Source of the DNA: Hydrogenophaga sp. SL48
GTDB taxonomy: Bacteria > Pseudomonadota > Gammaproteobacteria > Burkholderiales > Burkholderiaceae_C
Assembly (NCBI RefSeq): GCF_021729865.1
Contig: NZ_CP063400.1
Coordinates: 1,426,001-1,490,000 of the forward strand
DNA: 64,000 nt
Direction: 5' to 3'
Shown: positions 17,339 through 29,357 of the stretch, in pieces
Numbering within the stretch: the stretch's first letter is position 1
Layout of the letters: each line of letters begins with the position of its first letter
The notes under the pieces: generated by a model
What the model was told of the DNA's origin: nothing
Seen by the model: the letters and a program-made list of their open reading frames with translations, nothing else
Databases searched by the model: none
Made by a program: the position numbers and the translations under genes

Positions 17339-17887
17339 TCAGGCCTGGGTGACGGCGACCTTCTTGGCGACCACTTTCTTGGCGGGTTGAGCCTCGACCT
17401 TGGCGGCGGGCGTGACCGCTGGCTGCGCGACGGGCTTGGGGGCAGGAGCCTGGACCACGGGTTTGGGGCTCGGGCTGGCTTTCACCGCAACGGTTTTGGG
17501 GGCTGCTTTGACCGCCACCTTTGTCGGTGCGGCCTTTTTCACCACCGCCTTGACGGGAGCGGGCTTGGCCGGAGCGGGCTTGGTCGCAGGCTTTTTGGCC
17601 ACGGCGGGGGCGAAGGGGATCTCCACCTGGACCGTGGCAGCGGGGCGCCCGGTCTTGATCGTCGGCACCGAGGCCATCGCGGCTTTGAAGCGGGCGTCGT
17701 TCAGCTGCTGCAGCAGCATGAGACCGGCCCGCAGCAGCTCGCTCTTTTTCACGCCCACACCCAGCTTCAGGGCGCGGCCCTTGAGCGCATCGATGGCGGC
17801 GTATTCGGCCTTGGGGATGGTGAAGCTGTCGCGCACGAGCTTGGGTTTTTTTCCGGCGGATTTGTTCTGAGAGTCGTTCATCGGCAT
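17339..17887 (-). CDS. Small protein with a ribbon-helix-helix-like head and an Ala/Lys/Pro-rich tail
   Basis: A 182-residue protein of unknown function. Residues about 18-65 (RDSFTIPKAEYAAIDALKGRALKLGV...SELLRAGLMLL) resemble a strand-helix-helix DNA-binding head. From about residue 100 it is a low-complexity Ala/Lys/Pro/Val repeat (AKPAPVKAVVKKAAPTK-like), reminiscent of histone-H1-like tails of betaproteobacteria. I infer a DNA-binding or nucleoid-associated protein. An AT-rich near-palindrome just upstream may be its operator. The start could also be the ATG two codons further in. No functional link to its neighbours is evident. Confidence 0.7.
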   Translation of the reverse strand: MPMNDSQNKSAGKKPKLVRDSFTIPKAEYAAIDALKGRALKLGVGVKKSELLRAGLMLLQQLNDARFKAAMASVPTIKTGRPAATVQVEIPFAPAVAKKPATKPAPAKPAPVKAVVKKAAPTKVAVKAAPKTVAVKASPSPKPVVQAPAPKPVAQPAVTPAAKVEAQPAKKVVAKKVAVTQA

Positions 17888-17918
17888 GTCCTTCTGAGGT
17901 TGAGAGAGGGCGGCATTG

Positions 17919-17941
17919 TAAACCGTATATACCGTTTATAT
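17919..17941 (-). promoter_or_regulatory. AT-rich repeat element upstream of the ribbon-helix-helix gene
   Basis: The segment holds ACCGTATAT directly followed by ACCGTTTATAT, which is both a direct repeat and, around GTATATAC, a near-palindrome with only a C/G mismatch pair. It lies 32-54 bases before the ATG. Its AT-richness stands out from the surroundings, so it may combine a -10-like box with a dyad operator, as ribbon-helix-helix repressors use. Confidence 0.45.
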
Positions 17942-18003
17942 CTTTGCCGGAAGCCTCGCCGCCACGGCACATGCGTGTGGCCGCAACGTGAAGCCGAAGG
18001 GGT

Positions 18004-20979
<2,976 letters not shown>

Positions 20980-20982
20980 GGG

Positions 20983-22092
20983 TCAGGGGGCCAGAGGTTC
21001 CACCGCACACACTTCCAGCGTCTCTCCACGGTGGGGCAGGGTGATGAAATGCCGCGACACCGGCTGGATGGCACCGGTGACGCTGCGCAGCACCGGAATC
21101 GACACCGTGACGCAATGGGTGGCCGGGGCCCGCCGCTGCATGGCGATCGCATCGATCACCGTCTCTCCCACCGGCAGCAGCTGCTGGGCGCCCCCGAGCA
21201 GGCCGTCCAGCCGCATCATCGCCACCGGACCACTGTGCACCGCCACACCGACCTCGAAGCGTGGCAGCTCGATGTCTGGAAACCGCTGCTTCACAAAGTC
21301 CTGCATGCCCGCGGCCGCGGTGCGCAAGCCGAAGGCCGCCTTGACCGCGCGCAGGCCCGGGTGGGCCGTGGAGCCCGCGGTCATGTTGGTGAACAGTGCG
21401 AGCAGGCCGTCGCCCACGAACTGCACGGTGCTGGCGCCAAAGAGGTGCACGGTGTCGCCGCTGCCTTCGTAGAAACGCTTGAGCACGGTGACGAGCTGGT
21501 CGGCGTTGAGCGCCGCGAGCCAGTCCGGGTAGTGCCGGATGTCGGCGAACAGCACGGTGGCCTGGGGGTGGTGTTCCTGCTGGCCCCGGGTGTCACCGGG
21601 CCACTGCTCGCTGAGCTCGCGCGCGAGGCGGTTTTCGTATTGCTCCTGCAGGCTCCAGGCCTGCTCTTCGAGCGCCTCGGACACGGCGTCGCGCACCTGC
21701 ATGTCCAGCGAGGCCGAGCGCATGGCGAGCCGGTTGATCTGCGCCGACACCGCGTCCACCAGCTCGGCGGGACGCACGGGCTTGGTCAGGTAGTCGTCGG
21801 CACCCAGGGTCATGCCCTGGCGCATGTCGCGCCGTTCCTGGAGCGAGGTGAGCAGGACAAACGGGATCTGGTTCAGGTCGTCGTGTTCGCGCACGGCGCG
21901 CAGCAGCTCGAATCCGGTCACACCGGGCATGTTGATGTCACTGACCACGAGGTCCGGGCGGTGTTCGCGGATCAGCTGCCAGGCCGCCTGGCCATCGCTC
22001 GCGGTGAGCACGCTGTGACCCTGGTTGCGCAGCACCACCTGGATCAGTTTGAGTGTCCCGTTGTCGTCTTCCGCCACCACGATCAATGCCAT
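20983..22092 (-). CDS. Response regulator with a class III adenylate/guanylate cyclase domain
   Basis: A 369-residue protein. The receiver domain (1-120) has the acidic pair EDD at 8-10, the phosphoacceptor in LVVSDINMPG (about residue 52) and the conserved lysine in LTKP. A helical linker (about 125-170) leads to a class III cyclase homology domain, in which both metal-binding aspartates appear to be present (VLFADIRHY and FVGDGLLALF). It may thus make cAMP or cGMP in response to phosphorylation by the kinase encoded 3 bases downstream. Nucleotide choice is not clear, and the domain may also be inactive. Confidence 0.88.
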   Translation of the reverse strand: MALIVVAEDDNGTLKLIQVVLRNQGHSVLTASDGQAAWQLIREHRPDLVVSDINMPGVTGFELLRAVREHDDLNQIPFVLLTSLQERRDMRQGMTLGADDYLTKPVRPAELVDAVSAQINRLAMRSASLDMQVRDAVSEALEEQAWSLQEQYENRLARELSEQWPGDTRGQQEHHPQATVLFADIRHYPDWLAALNADQLVTVLKRFYEGSGDTVHLFGASTVQFVGDGLLALFTNMTAGSTAHPGLRAVKAAFGLRTAAAGMQDFVKQRFPDIELPRFEVGVAVHSGPVAMMRLDGLLGGAQQLLPVGETVIDAIAMQRRAPATHCVTVSIPVLRSVTGAIQPVSRHFITLPHRGETLEVCAVEPLAP

Positions 22093-22224
22093 TGCCGCTC
22101 ACTTGTCCTGACTGAGAGAGGACCCATGTTACTGGTAGGGGGTATCACGCCATGCCGCCAGGCCATGGGTCAGCGGCCTTGCACTCCGGTAGCGTGACGG
22201 AATGCCGCCCGGCGTGGGCCCCGC

Positions 22225-23709
22225 TCAACGAAGCTCTGCCGTGAACTTCCAGGTGGTTTTTTGCCAGGCCAGCACCTCTTCCCCGATCAGCCAGGCCGAT
22301 TGCGGGTAGCGCCGCGACCACCCCGGGTTGGTGGCGAGCTTGAAGGCGCCGGGCTTGTAGCTGAGCTTGACCGACTCGTGCTCGGGCATCTGCCGTGCGT
22401 GGCACAACACCACCGCCAGCCGAAGGCACATCAGCTGTTTGGCGAACAGCTCGTCGGACAGGGCCGATTCCAGTTTTTTGAGCTTGCCACGCTGGCCCAG
22501 CACCAGCTGGCTCATGCGGTGCAGTTCGGGGAAGGAGAAACCGGGCGCGTCCACGTTGTCGAGGATGTAGGCGCCATGGTGGTAGGAGCGATCGTGCGAG
22601 ATGTGGGTGCCGATCTCGTGCAGGCGCGTGGCCCAGGCCAGCTTCTGCGAATAACGCTCGTTCTGGGCGTCCACCGCGGCCACCTGGGAGAAGAGGGCGG
22701 TGGCCACGGTGCTGACCCGCTGTGCCTGCGCCTCGTCGACCGAGAAGCGGGCGCACAGCCAGCGCACCGTGCGCTCGCGCACATCGCCGCCGTCGGTGTC
22801 GCGGTCGATCAGGTCGTACAGCGCCCCGTGGCGCAAGGCACCTTGCGCCGGCACCATCTGCTGGATGTTGAACAGATCGAAGATCGCGCGCAGCACGCTC
22901 ACGCCGCCACCGATCACCGGACGACGGTCGTCCTTCATGCCCTCGATCTTGAGCTGGTCGGCGTTGCCGGCCTTGATCAGCCGCTCCACCAGCCAGTCCA
23001 GGCCCGAGCGGGTCACCACGCCCGAGGCCCAGCCGTTGGCCGAGAGCACGTCGGCCACGGCACCCACCGTGCCGGACGAACCGTAGGCGATGTCCCATTC
23101 GGTGGGGGGGAAGCGGTCCAGCGCCTGGTCCAGCACCGCCTTCGCGGCCACCTCGGCGGTCTTGAAGGCGGCGGCGGTGAACTGACCTTTGGGAAAGTAC
23201 TTGGTGGACCAGGCCACGCTGCCCAGGCGGTAAGACTCCATCTTGCTGGCCACGTAGCCCTCGCCGATGATCATTTCGGTCGAACGGCCACCGATGTCCA
23301 CCACCAGGCGCTTCTCGTCGGATTGCGGCAGCAGGTGCGACACGCCCTGGTAGATCAGGCGGGCTTCTTCATGGCCGGAGACGACCTCGATCGAGAAACC
23401 GAGGATGGCCTGGGCATTGCGCAGGAATTCGTCGCGGTTGGTGGCCTCGCGCAGGGTCTGGGTGGCCACGGCGCGCACCTGCTGCTTCTTGAAGCCGTGC
23501 AGGCGCTCGGCGAAACGGGCCAGGCACTCCCAGCCGCGCTGCATGGCGGCCTGGCTCAACGCCTTGTTTTCGTCCAGCCCGGCGCCCTGGCGAACGGTTT
23601 CTTTGATGTATTCGATGCGCTCGATGTGGCCCGATTGAAAGCGGCCGATCTCCAGTCGAAAGCTGTTGGAGCCGAGGTCGATGGCGGCGAGGAGGGTACC
23701 GTTTTGCAT
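22225..23709 (-). CDS. ppx: Exopolyphosphatase / pppGpp phosphohydrolase
   Basis: A 494-residue Ppx/GppA phosphatase that degrades polyphosphate from the ends. The actin-like phosphate-binding motifs are AAIDLGSNSFRLEIGRF (about 8-24), VVDIGGRSTEMIIGEG (about 140) and the HD-like C-terminal half with LHEIGTHISHDRSYHHGAYIL (about 375). The ATG at 23709 matches the family N-terminus; an upstream ATG at 23799 adds unrelated residues. It is divergent from pstS, and a minus-strand Pho-box-like repeat lies in the shared region. Confidence 0.95.
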   Translation of the reverse strand: MQNGTLLAAIDLGSNSFRLEIGRFQSGHIERIEYIKETVRQGAGLDENKALSQAAMQRGWECLARFAERLHGFKKQQVRAVATQTLREATNRDEFLRNAQAILGFSIEVVSGHEEARLIYQGVSHLLPQSDEKRLVVDIGGRSTEMIIGEGYVASKMESYRLGSVAWSTKYFPKGQFTAAAFKTAEVAAKAVLDQALDRFPPTEWDIAYGSSGTVGAVADVLSANGWASGVVTRSGLDWLVERLIKAGNADQLKIEGMKDDRRPVIGGGVSVLRAIFDLFNIQQMVPAQGALRHGALYDLIDRDTDGGDVRERTVRWLCARFSVDEAQAQRVSTVATALFSQVAAVDAQNERYSQKLAWATRLHEIGTHISHDRSYHHGAYILDNVDAPGFSFPELHRMSQLVLGQRGKLKKLESALSDELFAKQLMCLRLAVVLCHARQMPEHESVKLSYKPGAFKLATNPGWSRRYPQSAWLIGEEVLAWQKTTWKFTAELR

Positions 23710-23864
23710 GGAGATGGGCCGGTGGATCCACGGGCCGGATTCGTTGAACGTCGGGTTTCCCCGGATTGTGACGCATTGCACATCGCGTCCCGGCCGCATG
23801 GCACCGGCCCGCTCGGCTTGCCCAGCCAGCGTTCGAGGAAGACATGGCGGAGATGCCCTCTGGT

Positions 23865-23882
23865 GTGATCGGGGTGTGACAC
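23865..23882 (-). promoter_or_regulatory. Possible Pho box facing ppx
   Basis: On the minus strand GTGTCAC and CGATCAC are spaced 11 bases apart with linker ACCC. The half-sites match the consensus 5/7 and 4/7, no good -10 box follows, and the site is about 156 bases from the ppx ATG. It is suggestive only. Confidence 0.3.
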
Positions 23883-23890
23883 CACGGCGC

Positions 23891-23936
23891 CTTTCATGCG
23901 GTTGTCACAAGGTTGTCACAGAGCATCCCTAGAGTC
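23891..23936 (+). promoter_or_regulatory. Pho boxes and promoter of the pst operon
   Basis: Three heptamers at exact 11-base steps, CTTTCAT (23891), TTGTCAC (23902) and TTGTCAC (23913), match the PhoB half-site. TAGAGT (23931-23936) lies 11 bases after the last one and serves as -10. This is the textbook geometry of PhoB-activated promoters, in which the Pho box replaces the -35. The predicted start is near 23943, about 30 bases before the pstS ATG. Confidence 0.75.
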
Positions 23937-23974
23937 CCGGTTGTGAACTTTTTCCCCCAACCGAGAGGACTCGA

Positions 23975-25006
23975 ATGAACACCAAACGCACCCTTCTGAA
24001 GACCGTTGCCGCCGCCGCGCTGGCCACCGTGGCCATGAGCTCGGCCTTCGCCGCCGACATCACCGGCGCGGGCGCCACCTTCCCGTTCCCCATCTACGCC
24101 AAGTGGGCAGAAGCCTACAAGAAAGAAACCGGCGTCGGCCTGAACTACCAGTCGATCGGTTCTTCTGGCGGCATCAAGCAGATCCGTGCCAAGACCGTGA
24201 CCTTCGGCGCCTCCGACGCTCCCGTGCCCGGTGCCGACCTGGACAAGGACGGCATGGTCCAGTTCCCCGCCATCATCGGCGGCACCGTGCCCGTGATCAA
24301 CCTGGAAGGCTTCAAGCCCGGTGAGTTGCGCGTGACCGGCCCGGTGCTGGCCGAGATGTTCCTGGGCAAGATCGCCAAGTGGAACGACCCCAAGCTGGTC
24401 GCCCTGAACCCCGGCAAATCGTTGCCCGACCAGAACATCACCATCGTGCACCGTGCCGACGGCTCGGGCACCACGTTCAACTGGACCGACTACCTGGCCG
24501 CGGTCAGCAAAGAGTGGGCCGACACCGTGGGCAAGGGCGCTGCCGTGAAGTGGCCTGCTGCCTCGTCCGTGGGTGGCAAGGGCAACGAAGGCGTGGCCGC
24601 CAACGTCAACCGCGTCAAGGGCGCGCTGGGCTATGTGGAGTACGCCTACGTGAAGAAGAACAACATGAACTTCATGCAGCTGCAGAACGCCGACGGCAAG
24701 TACGTGAGCCCCGACGACAAGACCTTCGCCGCCGCCGCCGCCAGCGCCGACTGGTTCAGCGTGCCGGGCATGGGCGTGTCGATGGTGAACGCCAAGGGTG
24801 CCGAGAGCTGGCCCGTGTCCACCGCGTCGTTCATCCTGATGTACAAGCAGCCCGTCGACAAAGCTGCTTCGGCCGAAGCACTGAAGTTCTTCGACTGGGC
24901 CTTCAGCAAGGGCAAGGGCCTGGCCACCGAGCTGGACTATGTGCCGCTGCCCGACACCCTGACCACCCAGATCCGCAGCAAGGTCTGGAACCAGGTCGCG
25001 AAGTAA
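23975..25006 (+). CDS. pstS: Phosphate ABC transporter periplasmic binding protein
   Basis: A 343-residue high-affinity phosphate-binding protein of the periplasm. The signal peptide is MNTKRTLLKTVAAAALATVA with cleavage after AFA, and the mature protein begins ADITGAGATFPFP. Phosphate-binding loops are visible as GATFPFPIYAKW, SIGSSGGIKQI (about 51), FGASDAP (about 72) and HRADGSGTTFNWTDYL (about 160). GAGAGGAC precedes the ATG. It is first in pstSCAB-phoU under the Pho promoter. Confidence 0.97.
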   Translation: MNTKRTLLKTVAAAALATVAMSSAFAADITGAGATFPFPIYAKWAEAYKKETGVGLNYQSIGSSGGIKQIRAKTVTFGASDAPVPGADLDKDGMVQFPAIIGGTVPVINLEGFKPGELRVTGPVLAEMFLGKIAKWNDPKLVALNPGKSLPDQNITIVHRADGSGTTFNWTDYLAAVSKEWADTVGKGAAVKWPAASSVGGKGNEGVAANVNRVKGALGYVEYAYVKKNNMNFMQLQNADGKYVSPDDKTFAAAAASADWFSVPGMGVSMVNAKGAESWPVSTASFILMYKQPVDKAASAEALKFFDWAFSKGKGLATELDYVPLPDTLTTQIRSKVWNQVAK

Positions 25007-25020
25007 TTCTCGTTCCCTCG

Positions 25021-25068
25021 GGCCTGGGGGCTGATGCACACTGTGCTTCAGGTCCCAGGCCTTTCTAT
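25021..25068 (+). terminator. Hairpin between pstS and pstC
   Basis: GGCCTGGG (25021-25028) pairs with CCCAGGCC (25054-25061), followed by TTTCTATC. It sits 15 bases after the pstS stop. Such hairpins behind binding-protein genes typically terminate part of the transcripts or protect the pstS mRNA, giving more PstS than channel subunits. Confidence 0.5.
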
Positions 25069-25096
25069 CTCTGGAAGCGCCCTGAGGGGAATCAAT

Positions 25097-26095
25097 ATGA
25101 CCGTGGGTATCACCATGAGTTCGCACCACAAGGCCGCCGCACCGGCCAACGTCCAGATGCTGTCGATTGCGCGAAAGCAGCGGCTGCAGGACTTCTTCTT
25201 TCACCGCGTCACGCAGTCGTTTTCGCTGCTGGTGCTGGTGGCCCTGATGGGCATCATCGTCTCGCTGTTCATCAACGCCTGGCCGGCGTTTCAAAAATTC
25301 GGCGCCCACTTCATCTGGTATGTCGAGTGGGACATCATCAACGAAGAGTTCGGTGGCGCGATCGCCATCGTCGGCACCCTGGCCAGCGCCACCATCGCGC
25401 TGCTGATCGCTGTGCCGCTGGCCTTCGGCATTGCACTCTTCCTCACCGAAACCTGCCCCACCTGGCTGCGCCGCCCGCTGGGCACTGCCATCGAGCTGCT
25501 GGCGGCCGTGCCGTCCATCATCTACGGCATGTTCGGCCTGTTCGTGTTCGCGCCCTTGTTCGCGGATCATTTTCAGGTGCCGGTGCAGAACCTGCTGGGC
25601 GGCATGCCCTTGATCGGCACCCTGTTCGGGGGCAGCACCAACGGCTTCGGCATCCTGGCCGCCGGCATCGTGCTGGCCTTCATGGTGCTGCCGTTCGTGG
25701 CGGCCGTGATGCGCGACGTGTTCGAGATCGTCCCGCCCATCCTGCGCGAATCGGCCTACGGTCTGGGTTGCACCACCTGGGAGGTGGTGCGCCGCGTGGT
25801 GCTGCCGTACACACAGAAGGGCGTGATCGGTGGCGTGATGCTGGGCCTGGGCCGTGCGCTGGGTGAAACCATGGCCGTGACCTTCGTGATCGGCAATGCC
25901 AACCGCATGCCGACCTCGCTGTTTTCGCCCGGTACCTCCATCGCCTCCACGCTCGCCAACGAGTTCGGCGAAGCGGCCGACTTCCACATCTCCGCCCTGT
26001 TTGCGCTCGGTTTCCTGCTCTTCGTCATCACCTTCGTGGTGCTGGCGTTGGCCAAGTGGATGATCATCCGCGCCGAAAAAGCCAAAGGACTCTGA
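25097..26095 (+). CDS. pstC: Phosphate ABC transporter permease PstC
   Basis: A 332-residue inner-membrane subunit of the phosphate importer with about six membrane segments. The permease signature EAA-loop region is [21 protein letters not shown] (about 217-237), and [17 protein letters not shown] follows. I start at the ATG at 25097, preceded by GAGGGG; the frame is open 63 bases further up, and an ATG at 25115 is also possible. It ends 2 bases before pstA. Confidence 0.95.
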   Translation: MTVGITMSSHHKAAAPANVQMLSIARKQRLQDFFFHRVTQSFSLLVLVALMGIIVSLFINAWPAFQKFGAHFIWYVEWDIINEEFGGAIAIVGTLASATIALLIAVPLAFGIALFLTETCPTWLRRPLGTAIELLAAVPSIIYGMFGLFVFAPLFADHFQVPVQNLLGGMPLIGTLFGGSTNGFGILAAGIVLAFMVLPFVAAVMRDVFEIVPPILRESAYGLGCTTWEVVRRVVLPYTQKGVIGGVMLGLGRALGETMAVTFVIGNANRMPTSLFSPGTSIASTLANEFGEAADFHISALFALGFLLFVITFVVLALAKWMIIRAEKAKGL

Positions 26096-26097
26096 CC

Positions 26098-26952
26098 ATG
26101 GACTTCAATCAATCGCTCTACCGCCGGCGCCAGCTGGCCAACACCGTGGGCCTGACGCTCTCCATGGGCTCCATGATCCTCGGCCTGGCCGTGCTGCTGT
26201 GGATCCTGACGGTGCTGTTCAGCAACGGTCTGGCCGCGCTGGACCTCAACATGTTCACGCATGACACGCCCGCCCCCGGTACCGAAGGCGGTGGTCTGCG
26301 CAATGCCATCGTGGGCAGCCTGCTCATGGTGGGGTTCACGGTGCTGCTGGCCACGCCCGTCGGCATCTTTGCGGGTGTGTACCTCGCCGAGTACGGCGAC
26401 ACGAGCAAGACGGCCGAGTTGACCCGCTTTGTGACCGACATCATGTTGTCCGCCCCGTCCATCGTGCTGGGGCTCTTCGTGTACGCCATCGCGGTGGCCA
26501 CGGTGGGGGGCTTTTCGGGCTGGGCCGGCACGCTGGCGCTGTCGCTGATCGCGGTGCCCGTGGTCGTTCGCACCACCGAGAACATGCTTCGCCTGGTGCC
26601 CGGCAGCCTGCGTGAAGCGGCCTTCGCCCTGGGTGCGCCGCGCTGGAAAGTGGCAACCATGGTGACGCTGCGGGCGGCCAAAAGCGGCGTGATGACCGGT
26701 CTGTTGCTGGCCGTGGCCCGCATCAGCGGTGAAACGGCGCCGCTGCTGTTCACCGCCCTGAACAACCAGTTCTACAGCGCCGACATGACCGAGCCCATGG
26801 CCAACCTGCCGGTGGTGATCTTCCAGTTCGCCATGAGCCCCTATGAAAACTGGATTCGTCTGGCCTGGGGCGGCGCGCTGATCATCACGATGGCCGTGCT
26901 GGTATTGAACATCCTGGCACGTGTCTTTTTCCGCGACCGGGCACCTTCCTAA
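26098..26952 (+). CDS. pstA: Phosphate ABC transporter permease PstA
   Basis: A 284-residue inner-membrane subunit that pairs with PstC. About six hydrophobic helices are seen; the permease loop is [20 protein letters not shown] (about 173-192) and [17 protein letters not shown] follows. Length fits the family. The ATG lies 2 bases after the pstC stop, so translation is coupled. Confidence 0.95.
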   Translation: MDFNQSLYRRRQLANTVGLTLSMGSMILGLAVLLWILTVLFSNGLAALDLNMFTHDTPAPGTEGGGLRNAIVGSLLMVGFTVLLATPVGIFAGVYLAEYGDTSKTAELTRFVTDIMLSAPSIVLGLFVYAIAVATVGGFSGWAGTLALSLIAVPVVVRTTENMLRLVPGSLREAAFALGAPRWKVATMVTLRAAKSGVMTGLLLAVARISGETAPLLFTALNNQFYSADMTEPMANLPVVIFQFAMSPYENWIRLAWGGALIITMAVLVLNILARVFFRDRAPS

Positions 26953-26985
26953 GCCCGAAGTCCATCCCCAACAGGAACCAGTTGT

Positions 26986-27774
26986 ATGAACGCCATCGCT
27001 ACCGCCATCGACGTCGAGCAAAAGAACGCGCTTGAAGTCCGCAACCTCAATTTCTTCTACGGCAAGTTTCAGGGCCTGAAGAACGTGACCATGGATGTGG
27101 CCGAGCACAAGGTCACCGCCTTCATCGGCCCCTCGGGCTGCGGCAAGTCCACCTTGCTGCGCACCCTCAACCGCATGTACAGCCTGTACCCGGGCCAGCG
27201 CGCCGAGGGGCAGATCAATTTTTACGGTGACAACATCCTCGAACCCAAACAGGACTTGAACCTGCTGCGCGCCCGCATCGGCATGGTGTTCCAGAAGCCC
27301 ACGCCGTTTCCGATGTCGATCTACGACAACATCGCCTTTGGCGTGAAGCTCTATGAGTCCCTGAGCAGCAGCGACATGGACGAGCGGGTGGAATGGGCGC
27401 TGACCAAGGCCGCGCTGTGGAACGAGGTGAAGGACAAGCTGAACCAGAGCGGGCTCTCGCTGTCGGGCGGACAGCAGCAGCGCCTGTGCATCGCCCGCAG
27501 CGTGGCGGTGAAGCCCTCGGTGCTGCTGCTGGACGAGCCCACCTCGGCGCTGGACCCGATCTCCACCGGCAAGGTGGAGGAACTGGTGCACGAGCTGAAA
27601 AAGGACTACACCATCGCCATCGTCACGCACAACATGCAACAGGCCGCGCGCTGCAGCGATTTCACGGCCTACATGTACCTGGGCGAACTGATCGAGTTCG
27701 GCTCCACCGAGCAGATCTTCTTCAAGCCCAAGCGCACGGAGACCGAAGACTACATCACCGGCCGTTTCGGCTGA
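26986..27774 (+). CDS. pstB: Phosphate ABC transporter ATP-binding protein
   Basis: A 262-residue ATPase of the Pst importer. Walker A is GPSGCGKST (about 46-54), the signature [14 protein letters not shown] (about 158) and Walker [14 protein letters not shown]. The PstB-typical insert around [20 protein letters not shown] is present. AGGAAC precedes the ATG. PstB also takes part in signalling through PhoU to PhoR. Confidence 0.97.
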   Translation: MNAIATAIDVEQKNALEVRNLNFFYGKFQGLKNVTMDVAEHKVTAFIGPSGCGKSTLLRTLNRMYSLYPGQRAEGQINFYGDNILEPKQDLNLLRARIGMVFQKPTPFPMSIYDNIAFGVKLYESLSSSDMDERVEWALTKAALWNEVKDKLNQSGLSLSGGQQQRLCIARSVAVKPSVLLLDEPTSALDPISTGKVEELVHELKKDYTIAIVTHNMQQAARCSDFTAYMYLGELIEFGSTEQIFFKPKRTETEDYITGRFG

Positions 27775-27790
27775 TCACAGGGAGCCACAC

Positions 27791-28492
27791 ATGGGCGACA
27801 AACACATTTCCAGCCAGTTCGACGCAGAACTCAACTCCATCTCCACCCATGTGCTCGAAATGGGCGGTCTGGTGGAGTCGCAGCTGCACCAGGCGGTGTA
27901 TGCGCTGATCCACCTCAGCCTGGAGACGGCCGAGCAGGTGCTCGAAACCGAGAACCGCATCAACCAGATGGAGGTGAACATCGATCACGAGATCATCTCC
28001 ACCATCGGCCGGCGCCAGCCCACGGCGCGTGACCTGCGCTTTCTGATGGCGATCTCGCGCACCACCCAGAATCTGGAACGCGCGGGCGACGAGGTGGCCC
28101 GTGTGGCGCGCATGGTCAAATCCATCATCGAAGGCGGTACGCCGCGCTCGCTGCCGATTTCCGAGCTGCGACTGGCCGCCGATCTCGCCGCGGGCATGCT
28201 GCGCAAGACGCTGGACGCCTTCGCCCGACTGGACACCACCATGGCACTGACCATCATCAAGGACGACAATGAAATCGATGCCGAGTACGACGGCTTTCTG
28301 CGCAAGCTGATCACCTACATGATGGAAGACGCCCGCACCATTTCGCCCAGCCTGGACCTGCTGTTCCTGGCCAAGTCGCTGGAGCGCGTGGGTGACCACG
28401 CCAAGAACATCGCCGAACAGATCATCTTCATCGTCAAGGGCGAAGACGTGCGCCACTCGCCGATGGACAAGGTGGAGTCGGTGGTCGGATGA
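27791..28492 (+). CDS. phoU: Phosphate signalling protein PhoU
   Basis: A 233-residue all-helical protein with two PhoU repeats, each with metal-site motifs: ENRINQMEVNIDHEI (about 57-71) and KDDNEIDAEYDGFL (about 157-170). It links the Pst transporter to PhoR and keeps the Pho regulon off when phosphate is plentiful. It is last in the pst operon, 16 bases after pstB. Two repeat elements separate it from phoB. Confidence 0.96.
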   Translation: MGDKHISSQFDAELNSISTHVLEMGGLVESQLHQAVYALIHLSLETAEQVLETENRINQMEVNIDHEIISTIGRRQPTARDLRFLMAISRTTQNLERAGDEVARVARMVKSIIEGGTPRSLPISELRLAADLAAGMLRKTLDAFARLDTTMALTIIKDDNEIDAEYDGFLRKLITYMMEDARTISPSLDLLFLAKSLERVGDHAKNIAEQIIFIVKGEDVRHSPMDKVESVVG

Positions 28493-28500
28493 CACTTGGA

Positions 28501-28546
28501 ACACCCCCCGCGGCGCTTCGCGCCACCCCCCTTGGAGGGGGGCGCC
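28501..28546 (+). repeat. Gene-end repeat, copy at the phoU 3' end
   Basis: GGCGC-TTC-GCGCC (28512-28524) and CCCCCC-TTGGA-GGGGGG (28526-28542) form two strong adjacent hairpins 8 bases after the phoU stop. It is a shorter version of the three-hairpin family. It may reduce read-through from pst-phoU into phoBR. Confidence 0.7.
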
Positions 28547-28551
28547 AGCAG

Positions 28552-28580
28552 CCGCCCGTCCTGAGCCTGTCGAAGGGCGG
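28552..28580 (+). repeat. Single copy of the GAGCCTGTCGAA element within a small hairpin
   Basis: CCGCCC (28552-28557) and GGGCGG (28575-28580) enclose TGAGCCTGTCGAA (28562-28574), the same core as in the arms of the palindrome at 2911-2972. It lies in tandem with the previous repeat upstream of phoB. Confidence 0.6.
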
Positions 28581-28634
28581 TTCGGCGCTGGCGCTGGCCT
28601 GCTGCACAGGCTGTGATCTTTCAGGAGTCTGGTC

Positions 28635-29357
28635 GTGAGAAAACTGCCACGCGTGCTGGTCGTGGAAGACGAACCGGCGATCGCTGAGCTCATCGCGGTG
28701 AACCTGCGCCACAACGGCTTTGCACCCACAGTGGTGTTTGATGGTCAGGCTGCGCAGCGCGAAATCGACGCGGTGCTTCCCGACGTGATTCTGCTGGACT
28801 GGATGCTGCCCGGCGAGAGTGGGGCATCGCTGGCGCGCCAGTGGCGCAAGCAGGACCGCACGAAGACCATCCCCATTCTCATGCTCACCGCGCGCAGCGA
28901 CGAGTCCGACAAGGTGCAGGGCTTGGACGCGGGTGCCGACGACTACATCACCAAACCCTTCTCCACCAACGAGTTGCTCGCCCGCATTCGCGCGGTGCTG
29001 CGTCGGCGCGCGCCCGAGATCGTCAGCGATTCGGTGCAGGTGGGTGACCTCGCGCTGGACGCGGCCACCTACCGCGTGAGCTTTCGCGAAGCAGAGCTCA
29101 AGCTGGGGCCGACCGAATTCAAACTGCTGCACTACCTGATGAAGCACTCGGAGCGGGTGCACACGCGTGGTACGCTGCTCGACAAGATATGGGGAGACCA
29201 TGTCTTTATCGAGGAGCGAACTGTGGATGTGCATGTCAAGCGTTTGAGGGAATCCCTGGGCGAAGCAGCCGGCATGATCGAAACGGTGCGTGGTGCGGGA
29301 TACCGCCTCACGGTCCGACCTGCGGTGGGACTTGGCAGCAGCGACCTGTCGGCATGA
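28635..29357 (+). CDS. phoB: Phosphate regulon response regulator PhoB
   Basis: A 240-residue OmpR-type regulator. The receiver has EDEP (10-13), the phosphoacceptor aspartate in VILLDWMLPGESG (about 54) and K in TKPF. The winged-helix DNA-binding domain has LKLGPTEFKLLHYLMKHSERVHTRGTLLD and RTVDVHVKRLRESLG. The start is GTG, supported by AGGAGT at 28623-28628. It overlaps phoR by 4 bases (ATGA). It is the presumed activator of the Pho-box sites in this window. Confidence 0.96.
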   Translation: MRKLPRVLVVEDEPAIAELIAVNLRHNGFAPTVVFDGQAAQREIDAVLPDVILLDWMLPGESGASLARQWRKQDRTKTIPILMLTARSDESDKVQGLDAGADDYITKPFSTNELLARIRAVLRRRAPEIVSDSVQVGDLALDAATYRVSFREAELKLGPTEFKLLHYLMKHSERVHTRGTLLDKIWGDHVFIEERTVDVHVKRLRESLGEAAGMIETVRGAGYRLTVRPAVGLGSSDLSA

